Origin: Acidobacteriota bacterium
GTDB taxonomy: Bacteria > Acidobacteriota > Terriglobia > Acidiferrales > UBA7541
Direction: 5' to 3'
NCBI GenBank assembly: GCA_013289715.1
Contig: JABCZJ010000011.1
Location: 1-64,000 of the forward strand
Length of the DNA stretch: 64,000 nt
The notes under the pieces are model-generated. The model had not been told where the DNA came from. It worked only from the letters and a program-made list of their open reading frames with translations, and made no database searches. Position 1 is the stretch's first letter, and each line of letters opens with the position of its first letter. This document shows positions 50,925 to 58,888 of the stretch, in pieces. The translations under genes were made by a program, and so were the position numbers.

Positions 50925-51155
50925 ATGGCTCAGCCGACAAGTACCATTCGACTGGACCCGCAGACAGCGCGCGTATCCGACAGCGCCGGACCGGGGGAGA
51001 AGCGGAAGATTCAGGCGCTTCTCAGTCTTTGGCTCCGCGAGCTTGCGGGCAGTGAATATCCTTCGCTGCAGCAGATCCTCGATGAGGTTCGACAGCAGGC
51101 GAAGGCGCGGGGACTGACTCCGGAGATGCTGGACTCCATCCCCAAGGGAGCGTAG
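50925..51155 (+). CDS. putative antitoxin of a decayed PIN module
   Basis: 76 residues: an N-terminal part with Thr/Ser and a helical core (EKRKIQALLSLWLRELAG), then SLQQILDEVRQQAKARGLTP. The size, position and the toxin-like gene starting right after its stop point to an antitoxin; the family is not recognised further. The ATG at 50925 is preferred to the open frame upstream, which overlaps ruvB. Confidence 0.55.
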   Translation: MAQPTSTIRLDPQTARVSDSAGPGEKRKIQALLSLWLRELAGSEYPSLQQILDEVRQQAKARGLTPEMLDSIPKGA

Positions 51156-51537
51156 TTGCGTTGCGTCCTCGCTACGAATGTACTTGTAAGCGCACTGCTC
51201 CTCGCTGGTTCAAAGCCCCGAAAATCCCTCGATCTCGTATTACGCAAAGGTAACGTACTGCTATCGTTTGCGACGCTTGCGGAGCTCCATGAGGTCTTAG
51301 GCAGAAAACAACTGCGCCGGTATTTTGATGAGGAAGACATTCGGATTTTCATCGCTGCGGTAACACGCGAGGCCCAGTGGATTGATGTGGCGGTGCAGAT
51401 TCGAGTTTGCCGTGAGCGGCGATGCAGACTACCTAGTCTCCGGGAACGCGGATCTTCTCGCGCTTAATCCGTTCCAAGGTGTGCGAATTCTGCCGCCTCA
51501 CTCGTTTCTGGAGATTTCGTATCCTGACGTTCCGTAG
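51156..51537 (+). pseudogene. decayed PIN-domain toxin
   Basis: The frame starts at TTG 51156 with RCVLATNVLVSALL, where PIN toxins have VLDTNVL: the first catalytic Asp is Ala (codon GCT). Similarity continues (LLSFATLAELHEVLGRKQLR, then DEEDIRIFIAAVTREAQWID) and then jumps frame near 51400. In another frame follow FAVSGDADYLVSGNADLLAL and NPFQGVRILPPHSFLEIS up to a stop at 51535-51537. The segment usually reading CRDPKDDKFLE is missing. One active-site change plus a frameshifting deletion show it is dead. Confidence 0.8.
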
Positions 51538-51635
51538 TACCTACGCGGCAAACAACGGACATCCATTCTTTCCTTGCGCACTCTGCGTATGAGCGGCGGA
51601 ACCTCTCTGCTTCACGCTAGAATGTTCCGGCGCAT

Positions 51636-52118
51636 ATGAATGGAATCTATTTATCGCTGGGATCGAACATTGGGGCGCGCGCGGGGAATATTGCGCGGGC
51701 GCTTGCGGAGTTGCCGGAGCATGGCGTGCGCGTGGTTGGGAGGTCTTCGTTGTATGAGACCGAGCCTGTGGAGTTTTTGGCGCAGGGATGGTTTTTGAAT
51801 TGTGTGGTGGAGGTGGAGACGGATTTGGCGCCTGTCGAGTTGATGCGGGCGCTGCTTGATATCGAGCGGGCGATGGGGCGGGAGCGCGTGGCGCCTAAGG
51901 GGCCGCGAATTATTGATGTGGATATTTTGTTGTACGGCTCGCGTGTTGTGCGTGAGGCGGATTTGGAGATTCCGCATCCGCGGATGGCGGAGCGGAGGTT
52001 TGTGCTGGTGCCGTTTGCCGAGATCGCACCTGGGGGGGTGCATCCGGTCTTGAAGAAGACTGTTGCGGAGTTGCTGGCGGAGACGGCGGATCGCAGCGAG
52101 GTGCGGTTGTTTTCGTAG
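51636..52118 (+). CDS. folK: 6-hydroxymethyl-dihydropterin pyrophosphokinase FolK
   Basis: 160 residues. HPPK motifs: GIYLSLGSNIGARAGNIARA at the N terminus, SLYETEPVEFLAQGWFLNCV, and the nucleotide/metal motif PRIIDVDILLYG with the two catalytic Asp residues, then LEIPHPRMAERRFVLVPFAE. It makes the pyrophosphate intermediate of folate synthesis. The gene stands alone; folP and folB are not in the window. Confidence 0.94.
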   Translation: MNGIYLSLGSNIGARAGNIARALAELPEHGVRVVGRSSLYETEPVEFLAQGWFLNCVVEVETDLAPVELMRALLDIERAMGRERVAPKGPRIIDVDILLYGSRVVREADLEIPHPRMAERRFVLVPFAEIAPGGVHPVLKKTVAELLAETADRSEVRLFS

Positions 52119-52121
52119 CGC

Positions 52122-52146
52122 GATGGGGGCGGGCCTGAGACCCGCC
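52122..52146. repeat. GGGGCGGGCCTGAGACCCGCCCC hairpin
   Basis: An imperfect palindrome between folK and the convergent ARPP-1 gene, belonging with the CTGA-centred hairpins at 46592 and 57205. It may serve as a two-way terminator although no T-run follows. Confidence 0.5.
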
Positions 52147-52201
52147 CCTATGGTCTAACTCCCCTCCACAGGAAATTCACGATCGATCAAGGCTGCGGGT
52201 C

Positions 52202-53380
52202 CTAGTTTGTGCGCAGGACTTTCAGCCAGTGGAGCGTTCGGGGAGGCTTGGGCTCCAGCGCTTCGAGTTGGATTTCGGTTTCGCGGCCTTGGCTGCGTTC
52301 TTGCCAGCGATAGACGCCGGGTTCGGTTTCTTCACGGACGTGGCCGCTGGCGGGGCGCAGGAAATCGCGGGCGTCCTCGAACGATACTTTTTCGCGGGCG
52401 GCTGGGCGGGTGAGCGCTTCGACCGCGTAACTGCGCAGCAGCTTCGACCAGTAGGCGTCGAAGAGTTGGGAGGATGCGAAGATGTCGCTCCAGGCGACTT
52501 CGCCGCCGAATGCGACGATCACGCCGACTACATGCTCGCCTTTCAGGCCGGACGTGGCGCGATTGAAACGCCTCTCGACTTCCAGCGCGAAATTTTCCAC
52601 GGACGGTCCCACGGCTGCCGACTGGTAAATGTTGCGATAACCCTCGGTGGGCGCGGCCGAGGCCATCACGTGCGAAAGCTGCTGCGAGGAAATCTGCGGC
52701 GCGGTTAGTTCGAGGTTAGACGACATGCTCGACTGCGCGCGGGCTGCTGCGGTATCACCGCGAACCGCAGCCCAGACTTTGCTCTGGTCCTGATCAACGG
52801 CGGCTTGTTCGCGCACGGTGGGATGAACCATGGTTTTCGCTGCGGCGAAGGTGTCGCCGCCACTGGTCCAGCGACTGTGCTCGACGCAAAAGACATCGAG
52901 TGGCAACGGCTTTGCGCCGACTGGAATGATGCGGTCCTTGCCGATGATGCGATCTTGCTTGCCGCCGGAAACCACCTCGCCGGCGAGGAGCAGCAACGGT
53001 TTCTTGCCGCGATTGACCAACACGAGCTGGTTTACCTGCGGGCCGCTGGAAATCAGCGGTGCGGTTTCGACGCCACTTCGGGAGCGGCGCATGTAATCGC
53101 CTTGCTCGGCGACGATCGCTTCACCGGAAGCGATCGCTGCATCGAGGGTTTCAAAGTCCGCTGTGTACGCCTCTTGCGATGACAGCACCGGGAAGACGGT
53201 GAGCGTTTCGTAGGTGACGGGTTCAGCGAGACGCCAACCGGAAGCTGAAGCAGGGCCCGATGCGAGTTCGGATTCGGCCAGGACGCGCGGCGAAGAGTTA
53301 AAAGTCCAGAGAATCACGGCGGCCAGGGCCGCGAGAATTATCAAACTGGGAATCCAGATGAGTTTGTGGCTGGGATGCAT
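52202..53380 (-). CDS. ARPP-1-domain membrane-anchored protein
   Basis: 392 residues. One N-terminal membrane helix (about 8-27, IWIPSLIILAALAAVILWTF) anchors a large ARPP-1-type domain: YETLTVFPVLSSQEAYTADF, LVLVNRGKKPLLLLAGEVVS, GGKQDRIIGKDRIIPVGAKP and VFCVEHSRWTSGGD. The family is found in many bacteria, sometimes with ADP-ribosylglycohydrolase or phosphatase-like partners; its activity is unknown. Here it stands alone. Confidence 0.8.
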   Translation of the reverse strand: MHPSHKLIWIPSLIILAALAAVILWTFNSSPRVLAESELASGPASASGWRLAEPVTYETLTVFPVLSSQEAYTADFETLDAAIASGEAIVAEQGDYMRRSRSGVETAPLISSGPQVNQLVLVNRGKKPLLLLAGEVVSGGKQDRIIGKDRIIPVGAKPLPLDVFCVEHSRWTSGGDTFAAAKTMVHPTVREQAAVDQDQSKVWAAVRGDTAAARAQSSMSSNLELTAPQISSQQLSHVMASAAPTEGYRNIYQSAAVGPSVENFALEVERRFNRATSGLKGEHVVGVIVAFGGEVAWSDIFASSQLFDAYWSKLLRSYAVEALTRPAAREKVSFEDARDFLRPASGHVREETEPGVYRWQERSQGRETEIQLEALEPKPPRTLHWLKVLRTN

Positions 53381-53555
53381 GGCGTTCTCCTTCGTGGTTT
53401 GCGCAGGTGCCGCTTCGTGCGCGAGTCTTCACAGTGAGAACGGGCATCGGATGATTCCTTGCAGGATTTCTGAGGTGGTGCTGCGCCGGAATCCGGCCCC
53501 GGCGCTGCGTATTCTTACTGATGCCTCTGCGGATTCCGGGGAGTTGCCGCGAAAA

Positions 53556-54188
53556 TTACAGATGTTCGCGGTCTTTGAGTTCTTTTTCGCGCTTCTTGCG
53601 GTCTTCCTCTTCGGTGCGTTCCCATTCGAGGAGCTCTTCTTCGGACATCTGGTAGTCGTCGCGGGAGGCGAACATGGAGCTACGGCGGCCGCGCTGGGCG
53701 GAGCGCAGGCCTCGGCGCTTCCTGCTGGTGACGGAAAAATCGCTCATGCTGCGAATGGGGTCGGCGATGGCGCCTGCTTCTACCAGCAGTTCGCCGACTT
53801 TTTCTAGGAAGTCGTGCAGATGGTACGGCTTGAGAAGGTAGGGGAGGCCCTCTTTTTCAAGGATGGGTTGGGCATCGCGAGCGGCCAACAACGGGACAAG
53901 GAACAGGACGCGTATGCGCTTCGGGCGGGCCGTGTCTAGTTCTGTACCCTCGATCGCGTCGGCATCGCCTTGGGCGAGGTCTTTCAGAATGTTGAAGAGC
54001 GGGCCGCGGACGTCGGTCATCGCGATATTGACGATCACGAGGCTCCACTGGCCGCTTGCGAGCTCCAGCATCGCCGCCGAAGCGAGCGGGACGATACGCA
54101 CGCGCCAACCCTCTGAATCGAGGACGTTTTTGAGCGCGCGCTGACTGACGATATCGTCGTCAATGATCAGGATGCCAACTTCTGCCAA
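53556..54188 (-). CDS. response-regulator-like protein with a degenerate receiver
   Basis: 210 residues from TTG at 54188 (AGGAA upstream). The receiver opens GILIIDDDIVSQRALKNVLD and keeps the Lys (YLLKPYHLHDFLEKV), but the phosphoacceptor position is Asn54 in LVIVNIAMTDVRG. A positively charged stretch (TSRKRRGLRSAQRGRRSS) and an acidic coiled tail (MSEEELLEWERTEEEDRKKR) replace a DNA-binding domain. It may act as a constitutive scaffold. The open frame continues upstream to 54410 but would overlap the divergent promoter. Confidence 0.7.
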   Translation of the reverse strand: MAEVGILIIDDDIVSQRALKNVLDSEGWRVRIVPLASAAMLELASGQWSLVIVNIAMTDVRGPLFNILKDLAQGDADAIEGTELDTARPKRIRVLFLVPLLAARDAQPILEKEGLPYLLKPYHLHDFLEKVGELLVEAGAIADPIRSMSDFSVTSRKRRGLRSAQRGRRSSMFASRDDYQMSEEELLEWERTEEEDRKKREKELKDREHL

Positions 54189-54325
54189 TGCAGTTCCTGC
54201 CAGCGGAATCGGGGTGTCTTTAGCAGTATATCGACCATAGCCCCTGGGGGCATCTGTCCGAAAGCCGGGTTTCCAGAGCGAAGCCTGCCTGGACGTACAG
54301 GCGAAAAGAAAGCGAAGAATAGCGC

Positions 54326-54355
54326 TTGACAAAGCGAACAAAAGGCGAATATATT
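54326..54355 (+). promoter_or_regulatory. sigma-70 promoter of the radical SAM gene
   Basis: TTGACA (54326-54331), an 18-bp spacer, TATATT (54350-54355). It shows that the TTG at 54326 is part of the promoter and not a start codon; the ATG at 54380 lies 24 bp after the -10 element. Confidence 0.75.
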
Positions 54356-54379
54356 GTCTGCCGTGCGGCGAGGCAATCA

Positions 54380-55540
54380 ATGGCCACTTTTCCCATTCTT
54401 CGTGCGACACCAGCGACGCTCCAACGTCCTCGGAAGCGTGCGAAGCAGACCAGTCTCACCCTATTCCCCACAGCCGCTCGCCACGGCAACTGTGAGTCAC
54501 CGTGCGAAGCTTCCGCGCCCCCTCTGGCACCTAGCCAGAGAACGAAGCCCGCTACGGAACTGGTCGGCATTGCACGCCTCGCCGCTTCCTCCCCCTGCGC
54601 AGATGCCAAGCGCGGCACGGAGTATTTTCTACTGCCGGTTCGCTCGATCCTGAATCACTGCGCCTCGGAGCGGGTTCCTTTTCGCTGGACCGTAAATCCC
54701 TATCGCGGTTGCGAATTTGGGTGCCACTACTGTTATGCGCGTTACACCCATGAATATATGGAGCTGGACGGGAACGAATTTGAGTCGAAGATCTACGTGA
54801 AGCAGGATGCAGGGCCGCTCACGGGGCGCGATTTGGCGAACGAGAAGATCTGGGGCGAGCACATTGCTATTGGAACTGCCACGGACCCTTACCAGCCTGC
54901 AGAGCGTGAGTTCGGAGCGACGCGGGCGATTCTGGAGCAGATGGCGGAGCGCGATAGCTTGAACGTCTCCATCACCACAAAATCGAACCAGGTGCTGCGG
55001 GATATAGATCTGCTGAAGCGCATTGCGCAGCGTTCGACCTTGGCGGTGAACCTGAGTATTACGACGCTGCGGAGTCGGCTGGCACGATTGTTGGAGCCGC
55101 GCGCGCCGCGACCGGATCTGCGCTTGGAGGCGGTTCGTGCGTTGCGAGAGGCTGGAATTGCTGCGGGTGTATTGGCGATGCCGATTGTGCCGGGGATTAC
55201 GGATCGCGCAGAGGATTTAGACGCTCTGGCGCGCGGGGCGCGGGATGCGCAGGCTCAATGGTTCGCGGGGAATGTGTTGTTTTTGATGCCGGCGTCGTTG
55301 AAACATTTTCTGCCTTTCCTGGACGCGAAATTTCCCAAGCTCTCGCGGCAGTATCGCGCTTGGTATGGGCGCCACGGGAACGCGCCGGACGGTTATCGCA
55401 AGGAGATCACGGCGCGGGTGGAGAATTTGCGCAAGAAATATGGTTTGGGCTCGCGTCCGGATCGGGGCGCGAACCACTCGTGGAAATCGCCACAGTTGCA
55501 GCTGGGACTCAATCAGGGAGGAGAACCATGCCCCGCATAA
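54380..55540 (+). CDS. PA0069/Rv2578c-type radical SAM protein
   Basis: 386 residues. The cluster-binding motif is in NPYRGCEFGCHYCYARYTHE (CxxxCxxC), followed by IWGEHIAIGTATDPYQPAER and ITTKSNQVLRDIDLLKRIA. This family is related to spore photoproduct lyase and often called DNA-repair-like, but its reaction is unknown. The N-terminal 90 residues before the motif are Ala/Arg/Pro-rich. The C-terminal Arg/Lys part (ARVENLRKKYGL) is usual. It overlaps the next gene by 13 nt. Confidence 0.85.
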   Translation: MATFPILRATPATLQRPRKRAKQTSLTLFPTAARHGNCESPCEASAPPLAPSQRTKPATELVGIARLAASSPCADAKRGTEYFLLPVRSILNHCASERVPFRWTVNPYRGCEFGCHYCYARYTHEYMELDGNEFESKIYVKQDAGPLTGRDLANEKIWGEHIAIGTATDPYQPAEREFGATRAILEQMAERDSLNVSITTKSNQVLRDIDLLKRIAQRSTLAVNLSITTLRSRLARLLEPRAPRPDLRLEAVRALREAGIAAGVLAMPIVPGITDRAEDLDALARGARDAQAQWFAGNVLFLMPASLKHFLPFLDAKFPKLSRQYRAWYGRHGNAPDGYRKEITARVENLRKKYGLGSRPDRGANHSWKSPQLQLGLNQGGEPCPA

Positions 55541-56163
55541 GATCCACCGCGAGGCCGGCGAATCGGAGGCGCAGGAAATCCTCTGCGGCGCCGACGGAGA
55601 CTGTCGCCGCGACCGTCGCGCCGGTCGAATTTACGCCGGTGCGCGGTGTGAAATTGAAGCATGTTTCCACGATTACGATGATTGTGGCATTCCTATGCTT
55701 GTTCGCGTATCTTGCCGGGCGCGTCGATGTGTCGGCTGCGACGTCTACGGCTGGATATGCGCAAAGCGCTGGTAAGGAGCACGCGATGTTCTTGGGATTG
55801 CGGACGGCGAAATACGAAGTGCAGGACATGGCTAAGGCCAAGCAGTGGTACAGCAAAGCCTTGGGCATCGAGCCTTATTTTGATCAGCCCGCATTTTACG
55901 TGGGGTACAACGTTGGCGGGTACGATCTCGGGTTGGTGCCCGCGCCGAAAGCGGAAACAAAACGGGCCGCGGCGGGCGTTGCGTACTGGGGCGTGGAAGA
56001 CGCACATGCGGCTTACAAACGGCTGATTGATCTGGGGGCGACGCCGGTGGAAGCGGTGCAGGACGTGGGCGGCGGAATGCTGGTCGGTGAGGTGCGCGAT
56101 CCGTTCGGCAACATCCTGGGAATCATCTACAACCCGCTATTCAAGCCGGGCGAAACCAAGTAG
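55528..56163 (+). CDS. membrane-anchored VOC (glyoxalase-like) protein
   Basis: 211 residues. A basic N terminus (residues 1-45) and a membrane helix (ITMIVAFLCLFAYLAG, near 50-65) precede a VOC domain: LGLRTAKYEVQDMAKAKQWY, DQPAFYVGYNVGGYDLGLVP and VGEVRDPFGNILGIIYNPLF. The ATG at 55528 follows GGAGGAGAACC. An internal ATG at 55786 with GGAG upstream would give the bare VOC domain, so two products are possible. VOC proteins bind divalent metal; the substrate is unknown. Confidence 0.72.
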   Translation: MPRIRSTARPANRRRRKSSAAPTETVAATVAPVEFTPVRGVKLKHVSTITMIVAFLCLFAYLAGRVDVSAATSTAGYAQSAGKEHAMFLGLRTAKYEVQDMAKAKQWYSKALGIEPYFDQPAFYVGYNVGGYDLGLVPAPKAETKRAAAGVAYWGVEDAHAAYKRLIDLGATPVEAVQDVGGGMLVGEVRDPFGNILGIIYNPLFKPGETK

Positions 56164-56228
56164 CGGCCCTAGTGCTCAGCAGCGTCGTGGCGGCTCAGAA
56201 ACTGCGAGCGAAAGGAACAGGGTGGAGA

Positions 56229-56458
56229 TGGCTCGGCAGGATTCGGTTCCTGAAATGACGGAAGCGATCTTCGCGCGGCTCATCACCCAGTGGGATACCT
56301 GGAAGAACCGGGATGCGGCGTCCAATTCTCCTGTCATCGCGGACGACTTTCAGGCCATCTCTGCCCATGGTTTGCTGCGCACAGGAAAGCCGACGGCGCG
56401 CGGATCGCGTTCGATTACTTTCACCGGTTGCAGTGTTTCGAGATCCAGGATTTTTTAG
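56229..56458 (+). pseudogene. likely fragment of a SnoaL/NTF2-like gene
   Basis: The frame from ATG 56229 reads EMTEAIFARLITQWDTWKNR, then SPVIADDFQAISAHGLLRTG, which resembles the first helix and strand of SnoaL-like proteins. It then loses the pattern; similarity seems to continue in another frame (FDYFHRLQCFEIQDFLEDG), which suggests a frameshift near 56400. Only about 75 codons are open. The call is tentative. Confidence 0.4.
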
Positions 56459-56497
56459 AGGATGGCGCCGCCGGTGGTGGGCTCGGTTTGGAATGCG

Positions 56498-57145
56498 CTA
56501 GGCGGTGACGCCGTGCAGGGCTTGATGTTTTTCTAGGGCGTCGACATTTTGCAGGATGGATTCGATTACGAATTCGTCGCCGAATTGTGAATTGATCATG
56601 ATGTTGTAGAGCGGGCGGTGCGGCCACTGCTTGCCGAAATAGTGGCGGATGAATTCGGCGCGGTCGCGATCGACCTCGGCGACCAGTAGCTGCGCTTCTT
56701 TTTCCGTTTTGCCAATGGATTTGATGCGGCGGATTTTTTCATCGTCGGAAGCGTAGATGAAAACGTGGAAGGCGTCGGGGCGGTTGCGTAGAAAATAGGG
56801 TGCGCCGCGGCCGACGATGACGCAATTGCCGCGCGAGGCGACGTCGTCAATCACTTTGTGCAGCATTTCGACCATGCAATCGGTGTCGAATACCCGGGAG
56901 CCGCCGATTCCGAGCGCTCGTTCGTAACTGCCGCGCGCATAAACTTTGAAGAGGCGATAGAGGAAGGGATCGACGCGCTCGTCGCAGCGCTGTGCTTCGC
57001 GCTGGTCGATATTGGCGGCGCGGGCGATTTCTGCGGTGATTTCCTCGTCCCAGAGTTTCCAGCCGAGGCGTTCAGCCAGAGATTTGGCGATGAGCGTGCC
57101 GCCGCTGCCGTATTCGCGTTCGAGGGTGATGATTCGTACAGACAT
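56498..57145 (-). CDS. cytidylate-kinase-like protein
   Basis: 215 residues. MSVRIITLEREYGSGGTLIA has the P-loop-like GSGGTLIAKSLAERLG of the AAK-type cytidylate kinase-like family; NCVIVGRGAPYFLRNRPDAF and IYASDDEKIRRIKSIGKTEK follow. The family phosphorylates nucleotides or other small molecules, and its substrate is unproven. The ATG at 57145 is preferred to one 45 nt earlier. It follows the MFS gene on the same strand across a hairpin repeat. Confidence 0.83.
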   Translation of the reverse strand: MSVRIITLEREYGSGGTLIAKSLAERLGWKLWDEEITAEIARAANIDQREAQRCDERVDPFLYRLFKVYARGSYERALGIGGSRVFDTDCMVEMLHKVIDDVASRGNCVIVGRGAPYFLRNRPDAFHVFIYASDDEKIRRIKSIGKTEKEAQLLVAEVDRDRAEFIRHYFGKQWPHRPLYNIMINSQFGDEFVIESILQNVDALEKHQALHGVTA

Positions 57146-57204
57146 CGTTAGCGCCAGAGGGAGCCTACAGGCGATCTCAGCAGGATGCAACTGTCGTCGA
57201 GCAG

Positions 57205-57285
57205 AATGGCTTCAGGGACTAAATCCCGTTTCGCCGCGGGACGTGAGGGCGGGGCTGAGGCCCCGACCTTCCGGGTCCCGCATTC
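57205..57285. repeat. hairpin repeats between the kinase and MFS genes
   Basis: TTCAGGGACTAAATCCC, then GCGGGGCTGAGGCCCCGAC with a GGGGC-TGAG-GCCCC stem and CCTTCCGG, as at 46592. They lie between the last efflux gene and the kinase gene, where an operon end would be expected. Confidence 0.6.
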
Positions 57286-57297
57286 ATGAAACGCCTG

Positions 57298-58863
57298 CTA
57301 GTGTGCCGCCATCGGGCCGCCGGGTTTTACTTTCTTCATGAGGAAGACGAAGGGAATCATAGCTGCGACGCAACAGCCGAGAATCCAGAAGTTGTCGACG
57401 TAGGCGAGCATGGTGGCTTGCCGGTTCAAATTGAAGGCGATGATACCGTACGCTTGACGAGCGGCTTCGGAGGGGCTCGAGCCGTGCGTGATGAGCATGT
57501 GCGTGGTGTTCGCAATAGCGGCTTGGAATTGGCCGTTTCCGGAATTGAGCCGAGCGGTCAGATTAGACTGATGCACTTGCGCGCGCCGCGCGAGCATGGT
57601 GGTGACGAAGGAAATGCCGACGCTGCCGCCGATATTGCGCGCGAGGTTGATGAGTCCGGAAGCCGCATTGTTTTTTCCGGGCGGGATGAAGGCGTAAGCG
57701 GCCGTGTTGATAGGCACGAAAAGAAATGCGAGGCCCATGGCCTGAAAGACGCGCGCGGTCGCCAAGGTGCGGAAATCGATTGCGGTGTCGAAATTGGTCA
57801 TGTGGATAAGGGAAAACGAGACCATGGTGAGTCCGAATAAAAGCAGACGGCGCGCGTCCGTGTGGCCGAGCAAATAGCCGACGAACGGCATGCATAAAAT
57901 AATCGCGATACCTCCGGGCATCAAGGCGAGGCCCGCCCTTTGCGCCGTGTAGCCCAATAAGTCCTGCGAAAACTGCGGCAGCAGCACTGTGCTGGAAAGC
58001 AGCGCGAAGCCCACCATGAACATCAGCATGTTGCCGATGCCGAAGGAACGGATTTTGAATAAATGTAAATCGATTATGGGATGTTCGTGGCGCCACTCCC
58101 AGATAACGACAGCGATGAGAGAGACCACGCAGATGGCGGTCATGACGACGATGAAGTTTGAGCCAAACCAGTCGTCGCGCTGGCCCTTGTCGAGGACGAC
58201 CTGCATGGCGCCGAGGCCGAGCGCGAGCAAGCCGAGGCCGATATAATCCACCGTGAATCCGGTGCGTTGTCCTTTCTTCATGTAGGGAGGATCGCTGATG
58301 AGCACGTTGGTAAGCAGCAGCGAAATGATGCCGACGGGAATATTGATGAAGAAAATCCAGCGCCAGTTGAAATTGTCAGTGATCCATCCGCCGAGCGTGG
58401 GGCCGATGGCCGGGGCCAGCACCACTGCCATGCCGTAGACGGCGAAAGCCATACCGCGCTTTCGCGGCTCGAAGGTGTCGGCGAGAATTGCCTGCTCGCT
58501 GGGCTGTAAGCCGCCGCCGCCGAGTCCTTGCAGCACGCGAAAAACAATGAGCATGCTGAGATTGGGCGCAAGGCCGCAGAGAAACGAGCTGATGGTGAAG
58601 AGCGCGACGCAGGACATGTAGAAACGCTTGCGGCCGATGAGCTGCGAAAACCAGCCGCTCATCGGGAGAATGATGGCGTTGGAAACCAGGTAGGAAGTGA
58701 GCACCCAGGTGCTTTCGTCCTGGCCGGCGGAAAGGCTGCCGGCGATGTGCGGCAGCGCGACGTTGGCGACGCTGGTGTCGAGAACTTCCATGAACGTCGC
58801 GAGCGTGACGGTGAGCGCGATGATCCACGGATTGATGACCGGGCGCGGGCGCCAGGCGGAATC
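57298..58863 (-). CDS. emrB: EmrB/QacA-family multidrug MFS transporter
   Basis: About 520 residues with 14 predicted membrane helices. Motif C-like sequence GMAVVLAPAIGPTLGGWITD and motif A (GWFSQLIGRKRFYMSCVALF) place it in the DHA2 drug:H+ antiporter family; the N terminus TFMEVLDTSVANVALPHIAG is typical. The start is either ATG 58863 or a TTG at 58887 directly after the emrA stop; both lack a ribosome site. With EmrA and the TolC-like protein it forms a proton-driven tripartite efflux pump. Confidence 0.92.
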   Translation of the reverse strand, partial: DSAWRPRPVINPWIIALTVTLATFMEVLDTSVANVALPHIAGSLSAGQDESTWVLTSYLVSNAIILPMSGWFSQLIGRKRFYMSCVALFTISSFLCGLAPNLSMLIVFRVLQGLGGGGLQPSEQAILADTFEPRKRGMAFAVYGMAVVLAPAIGPTLGGWITDNFNWRWIFFINIPVGIISLLLTNVLISDPPYMKKGQRTGFTVDYIGLGLLALGLGAMQVVLDKGQRDDWFGSNFIVVMTAICVVSLIAVVIWEWRHEHPIIDLHLFKIRSFGIGNMLMFMVGFALLSSTVLLPQFSQDLLGYTAQRAGLALMPGGIAIILCMPFVGYLLGHTDARRLLLFGLTMVSFSLIHMTNFDTAIDFRTLATARVFQAMGLAFLFVPINTAAYAFIPPGKNNAASGLINLARNIGGSVGISFVTTMLARRAQVHQSNLTARLNSGNGQFQAAIANTTHMLITHGSSPSEAARQAYGIIAFNLNRQATMLAYVDNFWILGCCVAAMIPFVFLMKKVKPGGPMAAH

Positions 58864-58888
58864 CATCGGAATTGCCGCAGCGCTCAAT

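Noticed and set aside
54326..54328. TTG as start codon of the radical SAM gene
   Set aside because: It is the first three bases of a TTGACA -35 element with TATATT 18 bp later; the transcript would start after it.
57801..57809. perfect DnaA box TGTGGATAA
   Set aside because: A single box inside the emrB coding sequence, about 20 kb from the skew switch and without neighbours; chance is the simplest explanation.
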